From positions 2,418,001 through 2,482,000 of the forward strand of contig NZ_JABBGH010000001.1 of assembly GCF_012927305.1 (NCBI RefSeq): a stretch of 64,000 nucleotides of DNA, read 5' to 3'. A program made the position numbers and the translations under genes. The notes below the pieces were generated by a model. That model worked only from the letters and a program-made list of their open reading frames with translations, made no database searches and was not told the origin of the DNA. Positions 56,643 through 64,000 of this stretch are shown in pieces. Within the stretch, counting starts at the first letter, position 1. Every line of letters starts with the position of its first letter. The stretch is from Hymenobacter polaris. Its GTDB lineage: Bacteria > Bacteroidota > Bacteroidia > Cytophagales > Hymenobacteraceae.

Positions 56643-58823
56643 ATGCAACACCTGATACTTTTCCGCCCTTACCTCCTGCTATGTAAACAAGCACTTAGGT
56701 CAACCAAGACCGGAGTACTACTCGGCTGCTTATTGCTGCTGGCAGGAGTTCCCAAGTATGCCCAAGCGCAGGTTACGAGTGGCACCGGCTTCTACAAGGA
56801 TTTTGTAGTGATTGATAATGGCAGCCGCAGAAATGACTACTACTACACAAACCAGCCAGTTAATGGGCTTAGCAATTTTCAGGGCGCGGATTTAGGCAGT
56901 TACGACGTCAATGTGGCTACTATATACCTGGGAGGGGAAGCTAGCACAAGGCGCGTAAACGGCGACAACGTGCTGCAGGATGGCATGACCATGTACTACC
57001 GGGTGCATCCAAAAGGAGTGAATACCGGCGCTTTCGCCGCGCTGCCACTTACTTACCTGCGGTCGGGTGACGACGGCCAAGCTACCAGCCAAACGTGGAG
57101 CAACACATACACTCGGCCCAACATAGTAGGCGGCCTCAATGCGGGTACTTACGAGCTGGAGGTTTACTTCCAGGGCACGGCTACTTATAATAATAGCGGT
57201 GGAAGCGGAAGCTTTACTTTTTACGACAACAACGGCGGCAACAATTACAAAGCGGTATTTACGATAACTGGTACCAGACTACAGCAGGCGCAATGGACCG
57301 GTAACAGTAATAATGACTGGTTTACCGCTAGCAACTGGTCTTCCAACACAGTGCCCGATGAGAATACCGATGTTGTTATTCCCTTTAACACTACCAACCG
57401 GCCACGGATTGGTAGCGGCGTAGCTTATACGCACGACCTCACGTTGACTGGCAATCCTAGCGGCCCAGGTTTAAGCCTATTTCAGGATGCTGGCCAACTC
57501 AAGATATACGGTGATTTTACCGATAACAATGGCGCGTTTCAGCAGACTGGCGGCACGTTTACGCTAGCCAGTACCAGTACTGTTAGAGCTCAATCATTTA
57601 CTGGCGAAAGCTTATTTAACATCAGCATCGAGGGCGGTACGATGAAGATACTGAACGGCCGCTTGTCCGTGCTACAAAACTTGGATTTCAGAAACGGGGG
57701 CGGCATTTTGCTGACCGACCCGCGGGATATTCAAAATGCAGGCGTCGATTTAAGTGCGACTACCTCCGGCCAGACAGTCTACGATGCCACGATTACCAAT
57801 GAGTCGGAAACCAGTTACGTACAAGGCATTCTGCGCACTACCCGCTTGGTCACGCAGGGTGCTACTAATTATTTCGGCGGCATCGGCATTGATTTGCTCG
57901 TTACCACCGGCCAGCCCAACAATGTGGTAGTAACTCGCTCGACGGGTGGTACCTACGGGTTTAATTATACCGGCGTAGGTACCAGTCAAAGTATTCGCCG
58001 CGGCTTCAAGTTTCAGCCTGATAACCCATCCGGCTTGACCTTTAATGTCATCTTTCACTACTTGGATGCTGAATTGACCAATACTGCCGGCAACAATACT
58101 AACATCAAGGAAAGCGACTTGCGCCTTTTCCGGTCGGTTAGCGGCGGGGTTCCGTTTGAAGGCTTGGGCTATACTGCCATGAGCGCTGCTACGAATACGC
58201 TGACGCGCACCGGCATCACGGGCACTTTAGCCGCTACCTTTACCCTAGGCGACATCAACAACCCGCTGCCGGTGGAGCTGGTTAGCTTCACGGCTGCCGG
58301 TACGGCGCAGGGCGCGGCGCTGAAATGGCTGACGGCTTCGGAAGTGAACAGCAAGGGCTTCGGGATTGAGCGGCAGGTAGCCGGCGCTACTACCTGGCAA
58401 TCGGTGGGCTACGTGGCGGCCACTAACCTGGCCAACGGCAGCAGCTACAGCTTCTTGGACAAAACCTTGCCGGCAGCGGCTACTCAGGTATACTACCGGC
58501 TGCGCCAGGAGGACACGGATGGCAGCCTGCACTACTCGGCAGTAGCTGCCGTTAGCCGCGCCGCCCTAGGCACCGACCTCACGCTGAGCCCGGTGCCGCT
58601 GCAGGGCGGGCCGCTGGCGGTCAGCTTTGCCGAGGCCGGCCAGGCGGGCACCGAAATCGTGGTGCTAAACGTGCAGGGCCAGCGCGTGGCGCACTACACC
58701 ACGGCCGCCAGCACCGACGCGGCCGTGAGTTTGCCGCTGGACAATCTGGCCGCCGGCGTGTACGTGCTGAGCGTGCAGGTGCCGGGGCAAGCCACCCGCC
58801 ACGCTCGCTTTGTGAAGCAATAG
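56643..58823 (+). CDS. large secreted protein with T9SS type A sorting domain
   Basis: The 726-residue protein, read from MQHLILFRPYLLLCKQALRS, has a signal peptide ending near LLLLAGVPKYAQAQ. The first 530 or so residues are a beta-rich adhesin-like region with Asn/Thr/Gly-rich repeats (GTATYNNSGGSGSFTFYDN). The last 190 residues start at GDINNPLPVELVSFTAAG and end in the T9SS signal (LDNLAAGVYVLSVQVPGQA). The DNA shifts from mixed composition to GC-rich at about 58,240, exactly where the VELVSFTA cassette begins and where the first CCTAGG of the gene lies (58243). It may be mosaic. It would be exposed on the surface. Confidence 0.88.
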   Translation: MQHLILFRPYLLLCKQALRSTKTGVLLGCLLLLAGVPKYAQAQVTSGTGFYKDFVVIDNGSRRNDYYYTNQPVNGLSNFQGADLGSYDVNVATIYLGGEASTRRVNGDNVLQDGMTMYYRVHPKGVNTGAFAALPLTYLRSGDDGQATSQTWSNTYTRPNIVGGLNAGTYELEVYFQGTATYNNSGGSGSFTFYDNNGGNNYKAVFTITGTRLQQAQWTGNSNNDWFTASNWSSNTVPDENTDVVIPFNTTNRPRIGSGVAYTHDLTLTGNPSGPGLSLFQDAGQLKIYGDFTDNNGAFQQTGGTFTLASTSTVRAQSFTGESLFNISIEGGTMKILNGRLSVLQNLDFRNGGGILLTDPRDIQNAGVDLSATTSGQTVYDATITNESETSYVQGILRTTRLVTQGATNYFGGIGIDLLVTTGQPNNVVVTRSTGGTYGFNYTGVGTSQSIRRGFKFQPDNPSGLTFNVIFHYLDAELTNTAGNNTNIKESDLRLFRSVSGGVPFEGLGYTAMSAATNTLTRTGITGTLAATFTLGDINNPLPVELVSFTAAGTAQGAALKWLTASEVNSKGFGIERQVAGATTWQSVGYVAATNLANGSSYSFLDKTLPAAATQVYYRLRQEDTDGSLHYSAVAAVSRAALGTDLTLSPVPLQGGPLAVSFAEAGQAGTEIVVLNVQGQRVAHYTTAASTDAAVSLPLDNLAAGVYVLSVQVPGQATRHARFVKQ

Positions 58824-58888
58824 CCGGCCTAGGGCCTGCCCAGCGCTTCAGAGCGCAGCTAAGAGGGGCGTAGTATTTTGGCGACGAT

Positions 58889-59581
58889 ATGCGCCGAAGT
58901 ACTACGCCCTCTTCTTTTCCCCGCGTGGGAGTGCTCAACGTGGCCGTGGTGGTGCTGTCGGTGTACGTGCTGCTGGCGCTGTTCGTCAGCACGGTGTTTC
59001 GGCTGCCGCCCCAAACCGAGCGCATCCTAAACCTGGCCGACAACGCCATCTGCGCTTTTTTTCTGGTCGAGTTTTGCATCCGCTTCTACCAGGCGCCGCG
59101 CAAGGGGCACTTTTTGCGCTGGGGCTGGGTCGATTTAGTCGCGAGCATTCCGAATGTGGCGGTGCTGCGGGTGGGGCGCACGCTGCGCCTGGTGCGGGTG
59201 CTGCGCATTTTGCGGGCCTTCCGCTCGACGCGGCACCTGCTGCACCACCTGTTTCGGAGCCGGGTGCAGGGTACCTTCACGGTGGTAGCGCTGGTGGCCA
59301 CGCTGATGGTTATCTCCGCGTCGGTTGCCATTCTGCAAGTCGAAACCGCGCCCGACAGCAATATTAAAACTGCCGAAGACGCGCTGTGGTGGGCCTACTC
59401 CACGATTACCACCGTGGGCTACGGCGATAAATACCCCGTGACCGGGGCGGGCCGGCTTATTGCGGCGGTGCTCATGACGGTAGGCGTGGGTTTGTTTGGC
59501 ACCTTCACCGGGCTGCTGGCCTCGTGGTTTGTGGAGGGGCGGCGGCCACCAGCCAGCTCGCCAACGGAGGAAGTAGAGTGA
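58889..59581 (+). CDS. voltage-gated-like potassium channel
   Basis: The 230-residue protein has six transmembrane segments: VAVVVLSVYVLLALFVSTV, ICAFFLVEFCIRF, a positive S4-like helix (RVGRTLRLVRVLRILRAFRS), VVALVATLMVISASVAIL and the final pore helices. The selectivity filter TTVGYGD is intact (TITTVGYGDKYPV near residue 178). It should assemble as a tetramer for K+ conduction at the inner membrane. It is shorter than typical Kv proteins because it lacks the cytoplasmic domain. The 65 bases before it contain CCTAGG and the end of the T9SS gene. Confidence 0.92.
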   Translation: MRRSTTPSSFPRVGVLNVAVVVLSVYVLLALFVSTVFRLPPQTERILNLADNAICAFFLVEFCIRFYQAPRKGHFLRWGWVDLVASIPNVAVLRVGRTLRLVRVLRILRAFRSTRHLLHHLFRSRVQGTFTVVALVATLMVISASVAILQVETAPDSNIKTAEDALWWAYSTITTVGYGDKYPVTGAGRLIAAVLMTVGVGLFGTFTGLLASWFVEGRRPPASSPTEEVE

Positions 59582-59701
59582 AAGCGCTGGCAGCCCGGTG
59601 GTTAGGTGCTTTTACACTTCCCCGTGGGCGCATGGGAAAATTATCAGTTTATTGAGTTACTTGCGGGGAAGTAAGTTGTACTTCACTGGTAGCTTAGGAC
59701 T

Positions 59702-62032
59702 ATGCGTCGTTTTCTCCGCTGGTGGCCGCTGCTGGCGCTGGTAGCCGCGGGGGCGCTGGCCCTGTACGGCTTGCGGCCGCCCCGCCCCCGGCCGGCCACG
59801 GCGCCCGCCACCGAGTTTGCGGCGGCCCGCACCCTTCCCGACCTCGATAGCCTGGCCCGGCAGCCGCACGCGCCGGGCACCGCCGCCCACGCCCAGGTGC
59901 GCCGCTACCTGCTGCGCCGCCTGCGGGCCCTAGGCCTGCGGCCCCGCGTGCAAGACACCACCCTGCTGCTGCTACATGGGCAACCCACGCTGGCGCACGT
60001 GCAAAACGTGGTGGCCCAGCAGCCGGGCATTCAGGCCGGGGGCCGCGCGGTGCTGGTGCTGGCCCACTACGACACGCAGCCCCACACGCCCGGCGCGGGC
60101 GACGACGCGGCCGGGGTGGCGGCCCTGCTCGAAGGCATTCGGGCCCTGCGCGCCGGCCCGCCCCTGCTGCACGACGTGGAGTGGCTCTTTACCGACGGCG
60201 AGGAAGCGGGCCTGCTGGGCGCCCACGCCTACGCCGCCGACACCGCCCGCCTGCGCCGCCGGGTGGGCGTGGCCCTCAACCTGGAGGGGCGCGGCAACGC
60301 GGGCCCTAGCCTCACCTTCGAGGTGAGCCCGCAGAATGGCTGGCTGATGCGCAAATACGCCCAGGTGGTGCCGGCGCCGCTGGCCTCGTCGCTGTTCTAC
60401 GAGGTGTACCGCCGCCTGCCCAACGATACTGACTTCACGCCCCTGCGCGAGGCGGGCGTGTCGGGGCTGAATTTTGCGTTTGTAGGCGGCTTCCCTTACT
60501 ACCACAGCCCGGCCGATACGCCCGCCCACCTCGACCTGGCCTCGGTGCAGCACCACGGCAGCTACCTGCTGAGCTTGGTGCGGCAGTTTGGCGACCATTC
60601 ATTAGCGGCTACCAAGGCGCCCGACTGCACCTTTTTTAGTGTGCCGGGCCTAGGGCTACTGCGCTACCCCGCCACCTGGAGCCTGCCGCTGGTGGGCGCG
60701 GCCGCGCTGCTTTTGCTGCTGGTGGCGGCCGTGGCCCAGCAGCAGCGCCGCCTGGCGTGGGGCGGCCTGCTGGGCGGGGCGCTGGCCTGGCTGGGCGGGT
60801 TGGCGCTGGTAGTAGCCAGCAGTTGGGGGCTGCTGGCCGCCGTGCGCGCCCTATATCCGCAGTATCAGGCCTTTTACGAGGGCACGTTCTACAATAGCCT
60901 AGCCTACCAGGTGGCGCTGCTGGCGCTGGGTTTGGCCGCGTGGAGCTGGTATTACGGGCAGCTGGGCCGCCGGCTGCGGGCCAATACCCTGGTGGGCGGG
61001 GCGCTACTGGTGGTGTGGGGACTGGCGGCGGCGCTGGCCTGGGCGGCGCCTACTTCGGCCTACGTGCTTACCTGGCCGCTGCTGGCCAGCACCCTGGCCT
61101 GGGGTTTCAGCCAGCTGCGGCAGCCGGGGCAGCCGGCCGGGGGGCTGGCCTTGGTGGCTACCTGGCTGCTGAGCCTGCCGGCCGTGGTGCTGCTGGTGCC
61201 CCTTACGGCGCTGCTACTGGCGCTATTCGGCCTGGGCCAGTTGGTGCTGGCGGCCGGGCTGCTGCTGACGCTGGGCCTGGGGCTGCTACTGCCGCTACTA
61301 CTGCCCCTGCTGCAGCGGCCGGGCCGGGCGCGGCCCGCCGCTACCGGCCGCCCCGCCCCGCGCGCCTCCTACGCGCTGCCGCTGCTGGGCCTGGCGGGCG
61401 CGGCGGGGGCCCTAGGGTGGGGCCACCTGACCAGCCAGCCCACGCCCGCGCAGCCCCAGCAAACGCACCTCTACTACTTCCTCAACGCCACCACCCGCCA
61501 GGGCTACTGGCTGTCGGCCCTGCCCCAGCCCGATGCCTACACGCGGGCCGTGCTGGGCAGCCCGCCGGCGGGCCCCGCGCCGGCCGGGCTGCCGGGCCAC
61601 CCCGCCCAGTGGCAGCCGGCCCCGCCCCTGCCCTTGCCCACTCCTCAGGCCTTCGTGCTAACCGATACACTGCTGGGCGCTCAGCGCCACCTCGCTTTGC
61701 GCCTGCTGCCGGGCCAGCCGGCCTGCACCAGCCTGCTGCTGCGCCTGCCCGATACTACGGCCGCTGCGCTGCCGCTGGCGGTGCGCGTGGCGGGCCAGCT
61801 GGTGCCCACGCGCGCCCTTGCCCGGTCGGGCTTGCTGCTGCTGCCGCCCGCCCCCGGCGGCACCACCCTCGAGTTGGTGCTGCGCCCTAGGGCCCACCCG
61901 CGCCTCGAACTGCTGAGCCGGGCGCTAGGCTTGCCGCCAGCGGCCGGGGCGCCCGCGCTGCCCGCCACGTTTGTGCCCGCGCCGGGCTACAACAGCTTCA
62001 CTACCCAGGTGCGGCAAACTATCAGACTGTAG
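59702..62032 (+). CDS. M28-family peptidase fused to a multi-helix membrane domain
   Basis: The 776-residue protein starts with a signal or anchor helix (LRWWPLLALVAAGALALYGL). Residues about 60-300 are an M28 peptidase domain: VLVLAHYDTQPHTPGAGDDAAG, LFTDGEEAGLLGAHA, ALNLEGRGNAG, and NFAFVGGFPYYHSPADTP with the late His. Next are about eight to nine hydrophobic helices (SLPLVGAAALLLLLVAAVAQ, then LLVPLTALLLALFGLGQLVL and others), and a C-terminal beta-rich part. The architecture is like the vacuolar membrane protease (Pff1/ERMP1) group, in bacteria mostly uncharacterised. Catalytic residues are present. A bidirectional terminator lies after it. Confidence 0.88.
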   Translation: MRRFLRWWPLLALVAAGALALYGLRPPRPRPATAPATEFAAARTLPDLDSLARQPHAPGTAAHAQVRRYLLRRLRALGLRPRVQDTTLLLLHGQPTLAHVQNVVAQQPGIQAGGRAVLVLAHYDTQPHTPGAGDDAAGVAALLEGIRALRAGPPLLHDVEWLFTDGEEAGLLGAHAYAADTARLRRRVGVALNLEGRGNAGPSLTFEVSPQNGWLMRKYAQVVPAPLASSLFYEVYRRLPNDTDFTPLREAGVSGLNFAFVGGFPYYHSPADTPAHLDLASVQHHGSYLLSLVRQFGDHSLAATKAPDCTFFSVPGLGLLRYPATWSLPLVGAAALLLLLVAAVAQQQRRLAWGGLLGGALAWLGGLALVVASSWGLLAAVRALYPQYQAFYEGTFYNSLAYQVALLALGLAAWSWYYGQLGRRLRANTLVGGALLVVWGLAAALAWAAPTSAYVLTWPLLASTLAWGFSQLRQPGQPAGGLALVATWLLSLPAVVLLVPLTALLLALFGLGQLVLAAGLLLTLGLGLLLPLLLPLLQRPGRARPAATGRPAPRASYALPLLGLAGAAGALGWGHLTSQPTPAQPQQTHLYYFLNATTRQGYWLSALPQPDAYTRAVLGSPPAGPAPAGLPGHPAQWQPAPPLPLPTPQAFVLTDTLLGAQRHLALRLLPGQPACTSLLLRLPDTTAAALPLAVRVAGQLVPTRALARSGLLLLPPAPGGTTLELVLRPRAHPRLELLSRALGLPPAAGAPALPATFVPAPGYNSFTTQVRQTIRL

Positions 62033-62094
62033 CTTTTAGCGGTTGGCTGGGTAGGCCCTTGCGCCAGCCAGGGCCCCTAGGGTCTGAAAAAACT

Positions 62095-62132
62095 AAAAGC
62101 CCACCCTGCTCGGCTGGCAGGGTGGGCTTTTA
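62095..62132. terminator. bidirectional terminator between M28 and ADH genes
   Basis: A 15-base perfect stem (AAAAGCCCACCCTGC at 62095-62109, complement 62117-62131) with a 7-base loop has T-rich sides both ways, and lies between the converging genes. Confidence 0.87.
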
Positions 62133-62154
62133 AACAGGCAGTGAACCTTGGAGC

Positions 62155-63204
62155 TTAGTTGAGCGAGGCCACGTCGATGACGAAGCGGTACTTCACGTCG
62201 CCTTTCAGCATGCGCTCGTAGGCTTCGTTGATGTGCTGAATATCAATCATCTCAATATCAGACATGATGTTGTGCTCGGCGCAGAAGTCGAGCATCTCCT
62301 GGGTTTCGGCAATGCCGCCGATGAGCGAGCCGGCAATGCGGCGGCGCTTGGCAATGAGGTTGAAGGCGTGGATGTGCGGGGCCTCGGAGGGCACGCCCAG
62401 CAGAATCATGGTGCCCTCGCGGCGCAGCAAATTCACGTAGCTGGCCAGGTCGAGCTGGGCCGATACGGTGTTGATAATGAAGTCGAAGTAGTTGCCCACC
62501 GACTTCATTTGCGCCTTGTCCTTGGTTACGATGAACTTGTGGGCCCCTAGGGCTTTGGCGTCGGCCTCCTTATCGGGCGAGGTGCTGAGCACGGTGACTT
62601 CGGCCCCGAGGGCGACGGCAAACTTCACGGCCATGTGGCCCAGGCCGCCCAGGCCCATCACGGCTACGCGGTGGCCGGGGCCCACCTGCCACTGGCGCAG
62701 CGGCGAGTAGGTGGTGATGCCGGCACACAGCAGCGGCGCCACGCGGGCTAGGTCGAGCTTGTCGCTCACCTGGAGGGTGTACTTCTCGTCCACCACAATC
62801 TGCTGCGAGTAGCCGCCGTAGGTGGGCTGGCCGCTACCGATTTCGCGGCCGTTGTAGGTGCCCACCATGCCGGTGGTTTCGCAGTACTGCTCCAGGCCCT
62901 CCTGGCAGCTGGGGCAGGTGCGGCACGAGTCCACCATGCAGCCCACGCCGGCCAGGTCGCCTACTTTAAACTTCTGCACGTGGTCGCCCACGGCCGACAC
63001 GCGGCCCACGATTTCGTGGCCCGGCACCATGGGGAAGATGGAGCCGCCCCACTCGTCGCGAATCTGGTGCAGGTCGGAGTGGCACACGCCGCAGAAGAGA
63101 ATGTCGATTTGAACGTCGTGAGGACCGGGCGCGCGGCGCTCTAGGCTAAAGGGCTCGAGGGGAATATTGGCCGCGGGGGCGGCGTACGCTTTGGTGGTGG
63201 ACAT
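62155..63204 (-). CDS. zinc-dependent NAD(P) alcohol dehydrogenase
   Basis: The 349-residue protein is a medium-chain ADH of the YahK/cinnamyl alcohol dehydrogenase group. The catalytic zinc residues are CGVCHSD and PGHEIVGRV, the structural zinc cysteines CRTCPSCQEGLEQYC, and the Rossmann motif GLGGLGHMAVKFA near 185. It would reduce aldehydes to alcohols with NADPH in the cytoplasm. The start is ATG at 63204. A REP-like repeat separates it from the DUF1990 gene. Confidence 0.94.
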   Translation of the reverse strand: MSTTKAYAAPAANIPLEPFSLERRAPGPHDVQIDILFCGVCHSDLHQIRDEWGGSIFPMVPGHEIVGRVSAVGDHVQKFKVGDLAGVGCMVDSCRTCPSCQEGLEQYCETTGMVGTYNGREIGSGQPTYGGYSQQIVVDEKYTLQVSDKLDLARVAPLLCAGITTYSPLRQWQVGPGHRVAVMGLGGLGHMAVKFAVALGAEVTVLSTSPDKEADAKALGAHKFIVTKDKAQMKSVGNYFDFIINTVSAQLDLASYVNLLRREGTMILLGVPSEAPHIHAFNLIAKRRRIAGSLIGGIAETQEMLDFCAEHNIMSDIEMIDIQHINEAYERMLKGDVKYRFVIDVASLN

Positions 63205-63248
63205 GTAACCTGGGTTGGTTTAGAAAAGAACGTGGGGCGAGCAGATTA

Positions 63249-63349
63249 AAAAGAACGTCATGCTGAGCCTAAGCGAAGCATCTCTCCCAAACGACACCCT
63301 AGGCGGCGTGGGAGAGATGCTTCGCTTAGGCTCAGCATGACGTTCTTTT
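63249..63349. repeat. REP-like inverted repeat, copy 6
   Basis: The arms 63249-63289 and 63309-63349 are 41 bases and match exactly, with a 19-base loop containing CCTAGG. The core is GTCATGCTGAGC with the variant CTAAGCGAAGCATCTC mirrored in both arms. It lies between two minus-strand genes. Confidence 0.92.
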
Positions 63350-63368
63350 CAACTTACTCAACACCTTC

Positions 63369-64000
63369 CTAACCCCTCGGTGCGGCTATTGTTTGGGGCT
63401 GGGCCAGGGCGTGCGCCACCAGGGCCCGCATTCGGGCCAGCGACTGCCGGGCGAAGCGCAGCTGCAACGTGCGGCCAAACAGCCTGAAGCCCAGCCAGTA
63501 GAACGGATTGCGGATGCGCCCCGTCTTCGACACGGAATCGATGCGAAACTCGACGGCGCCGGTAGCCAGGTTCTTGTGCACCGCGAAGTTTATCTGGCCC
63601 ATTTCGAAGTGGCCTTGCAGGGTGCGGTAGCCGTAGCCCCACACGCGCTCGGAAGGCCCTAGGGCCCCAGCGGCGGCCGGCCGCTCCTCATCTACCACGT
63701 CTGCAATGCGCACGCCGAAGCAAAATACGAACCCGAGAAAGCGTGCCCGCAGCAGCATTACGCGCTCGGCCAGGGGCTGGGCGGGGTCGAAGTAGCCTTG
63801 CAGCAGGCCGGGCGGCGGGAAGGTGTAGTGCCAAAGCACGCGTTGGGCGGCCGCAAACGAGCCGGCCGGGGCGGGCGGGCCGGGTGCTTCGGAGGGCAGG
63901 GCGGTGGCGTAGTGGTCGCGGTGCCAGCCGGTGGCGGCCGTAAACTCGGCCTGGTGCGCGTAGTCGTAGTTGACCGGGGCGTGGGCGTAGGCCGCCAGCT
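63369..64000 (-). CDS. DUF1990-family protein, 5' end outside window
   Basis: Reading the minus strand in frame from the window end gives about 210 residues ending at TAA/TGA near 63369. The part seen includes WHRDHYATALPSEAPGPP, then SFAAAQRVLWHYTFPPPGL, VFCFGVRIADVVDEERPA, YGYRTLQGHFEMGQINFAVHK, and FRIDSVSKTGRI near the end. This matches the DUF1990 (UPF0548) layout, whose function is unknown. The true start lies beyond base 64000. Soluble and probably cytoplasmic. It ends 19 bases before the REP-like copy on the other side of its stop. Confidence 0.82.
   Translation of the reverse strand, partial: LAAYAHAPVNYDYAHQAEFTAATGWHRDHYATALPSEAPGPPAPAGSFAAAQRVLWHYTFPPPGLLQGYFDPAQPLAERVMLLRARFLGFVFCFGVRIADVVDEERPAAAGALGPSERVWGYGYRTLQGHFEMGQINFAVHKNLATGAVEFRIDSVSKTGRIRNPFYWLGFRLFGRTLQLRFARQSLARMRALVAHALAQPQTIAAPRG

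Overview
The window is one continuous stretch of a high-GC Bacteroidota chromosome, most likely Hymenobacter or a close relative (Hymenobacteraceae, Cytophagales). This rests on type IX secretion (T9SS) sorting domains, a TonB-receptor family with a carboxypeptidase-regulatory-like domain, several -7 boxes of the Bacteroidota type TAnnTTTG, and an arsenosugar gene set as seen in this group. It is strongly GC-rich except for three AT-rich patches: 24.64-25.00 kb, 32.46-33.71 kb and 55.3-58.2 kb. I see no rRNA or tRNA gene, CRISPR array, transposase, integrase or origin.

Layout: the end of argH and a full pyruvate carboxylase gene (0-3.8 kb); secreted proteins, an M28 peptidase, a META-domain protein and a methyltransferase (3.8-7.4 kb); an MtfA-type peptidase and a secreted unknown (7.5-10.5 kb). 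An arsenosugar biosynthesis cluster follows (10.8-14.8 kb: radical-SAM ArsS, AhpD-like protein, ArsM, two glycosyltransferases). Next come a sterol-desaturase-like enzyme, a VKOR-like membrane protein and an alkyltransferase-like protein, then a complete RND efflux system (18.2-23.9 kb: adaptor, permease, TolC-type channel). Urease accessory genes ureF and ureG (23.9-25.8 kb) are separated by an AT-rich insert, and ureD lies 13 kb away at 38.4-39.3 kb; the urease subunits are not here. Glutamate synthase gltB and gltD (26.2-32.4 kb) are separated by nested palindromes. An AT-rich DUF4062 gene (32.5-33.6 kb) looks acquired. Then: AraC regulator, SDR protein, TMEM175-like channel, DUF4261, PAP2 phosphatase, mltG, tsaC, a LpxL-type acyltransferase, WbqC and clpC (33.7-47.2 kb); an OmpA/PA14 protein and two paralogous membrane-anchored AraC regulators on either side of a TonB-family receptor (47.6-55.2 kb); two T9SS proteins, a K+ channel, a membrane-fused M28 peptidase, a zinc alcohol dehydrogenase and a DUF1990 protein cut by the window end (55.6-64 kb).

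Two sequence-level phenomena run across the genes. First, the palindrome CCTAGG, typically as CCCTAGGG, occurs about once per 0.7 kb in coding and non-coding DNA, although CTAG is usually rare in bacteria. In genes it is mostly read as Leu-Gly (CTA GGG), and in at least five genes it supplies the TAG stop. It resembles the HIP1 palindrome of cyanobacteria in behaviour. Second, a family of REP-like inverted repeats (core GTCATGCTGAGC ... GAAGCATCT and its complement) sits in intergenic gaps. Each copy has its own arm sequence and arm length, yet the two arms of a copy match almost perfectly. Other palindromes sit at convergent gene ends and provide stop codons. Most repeat copies fall at operon ends or between genes of one operon, so they may act as terminators or transcript-end stabilisers. 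That role is inference.
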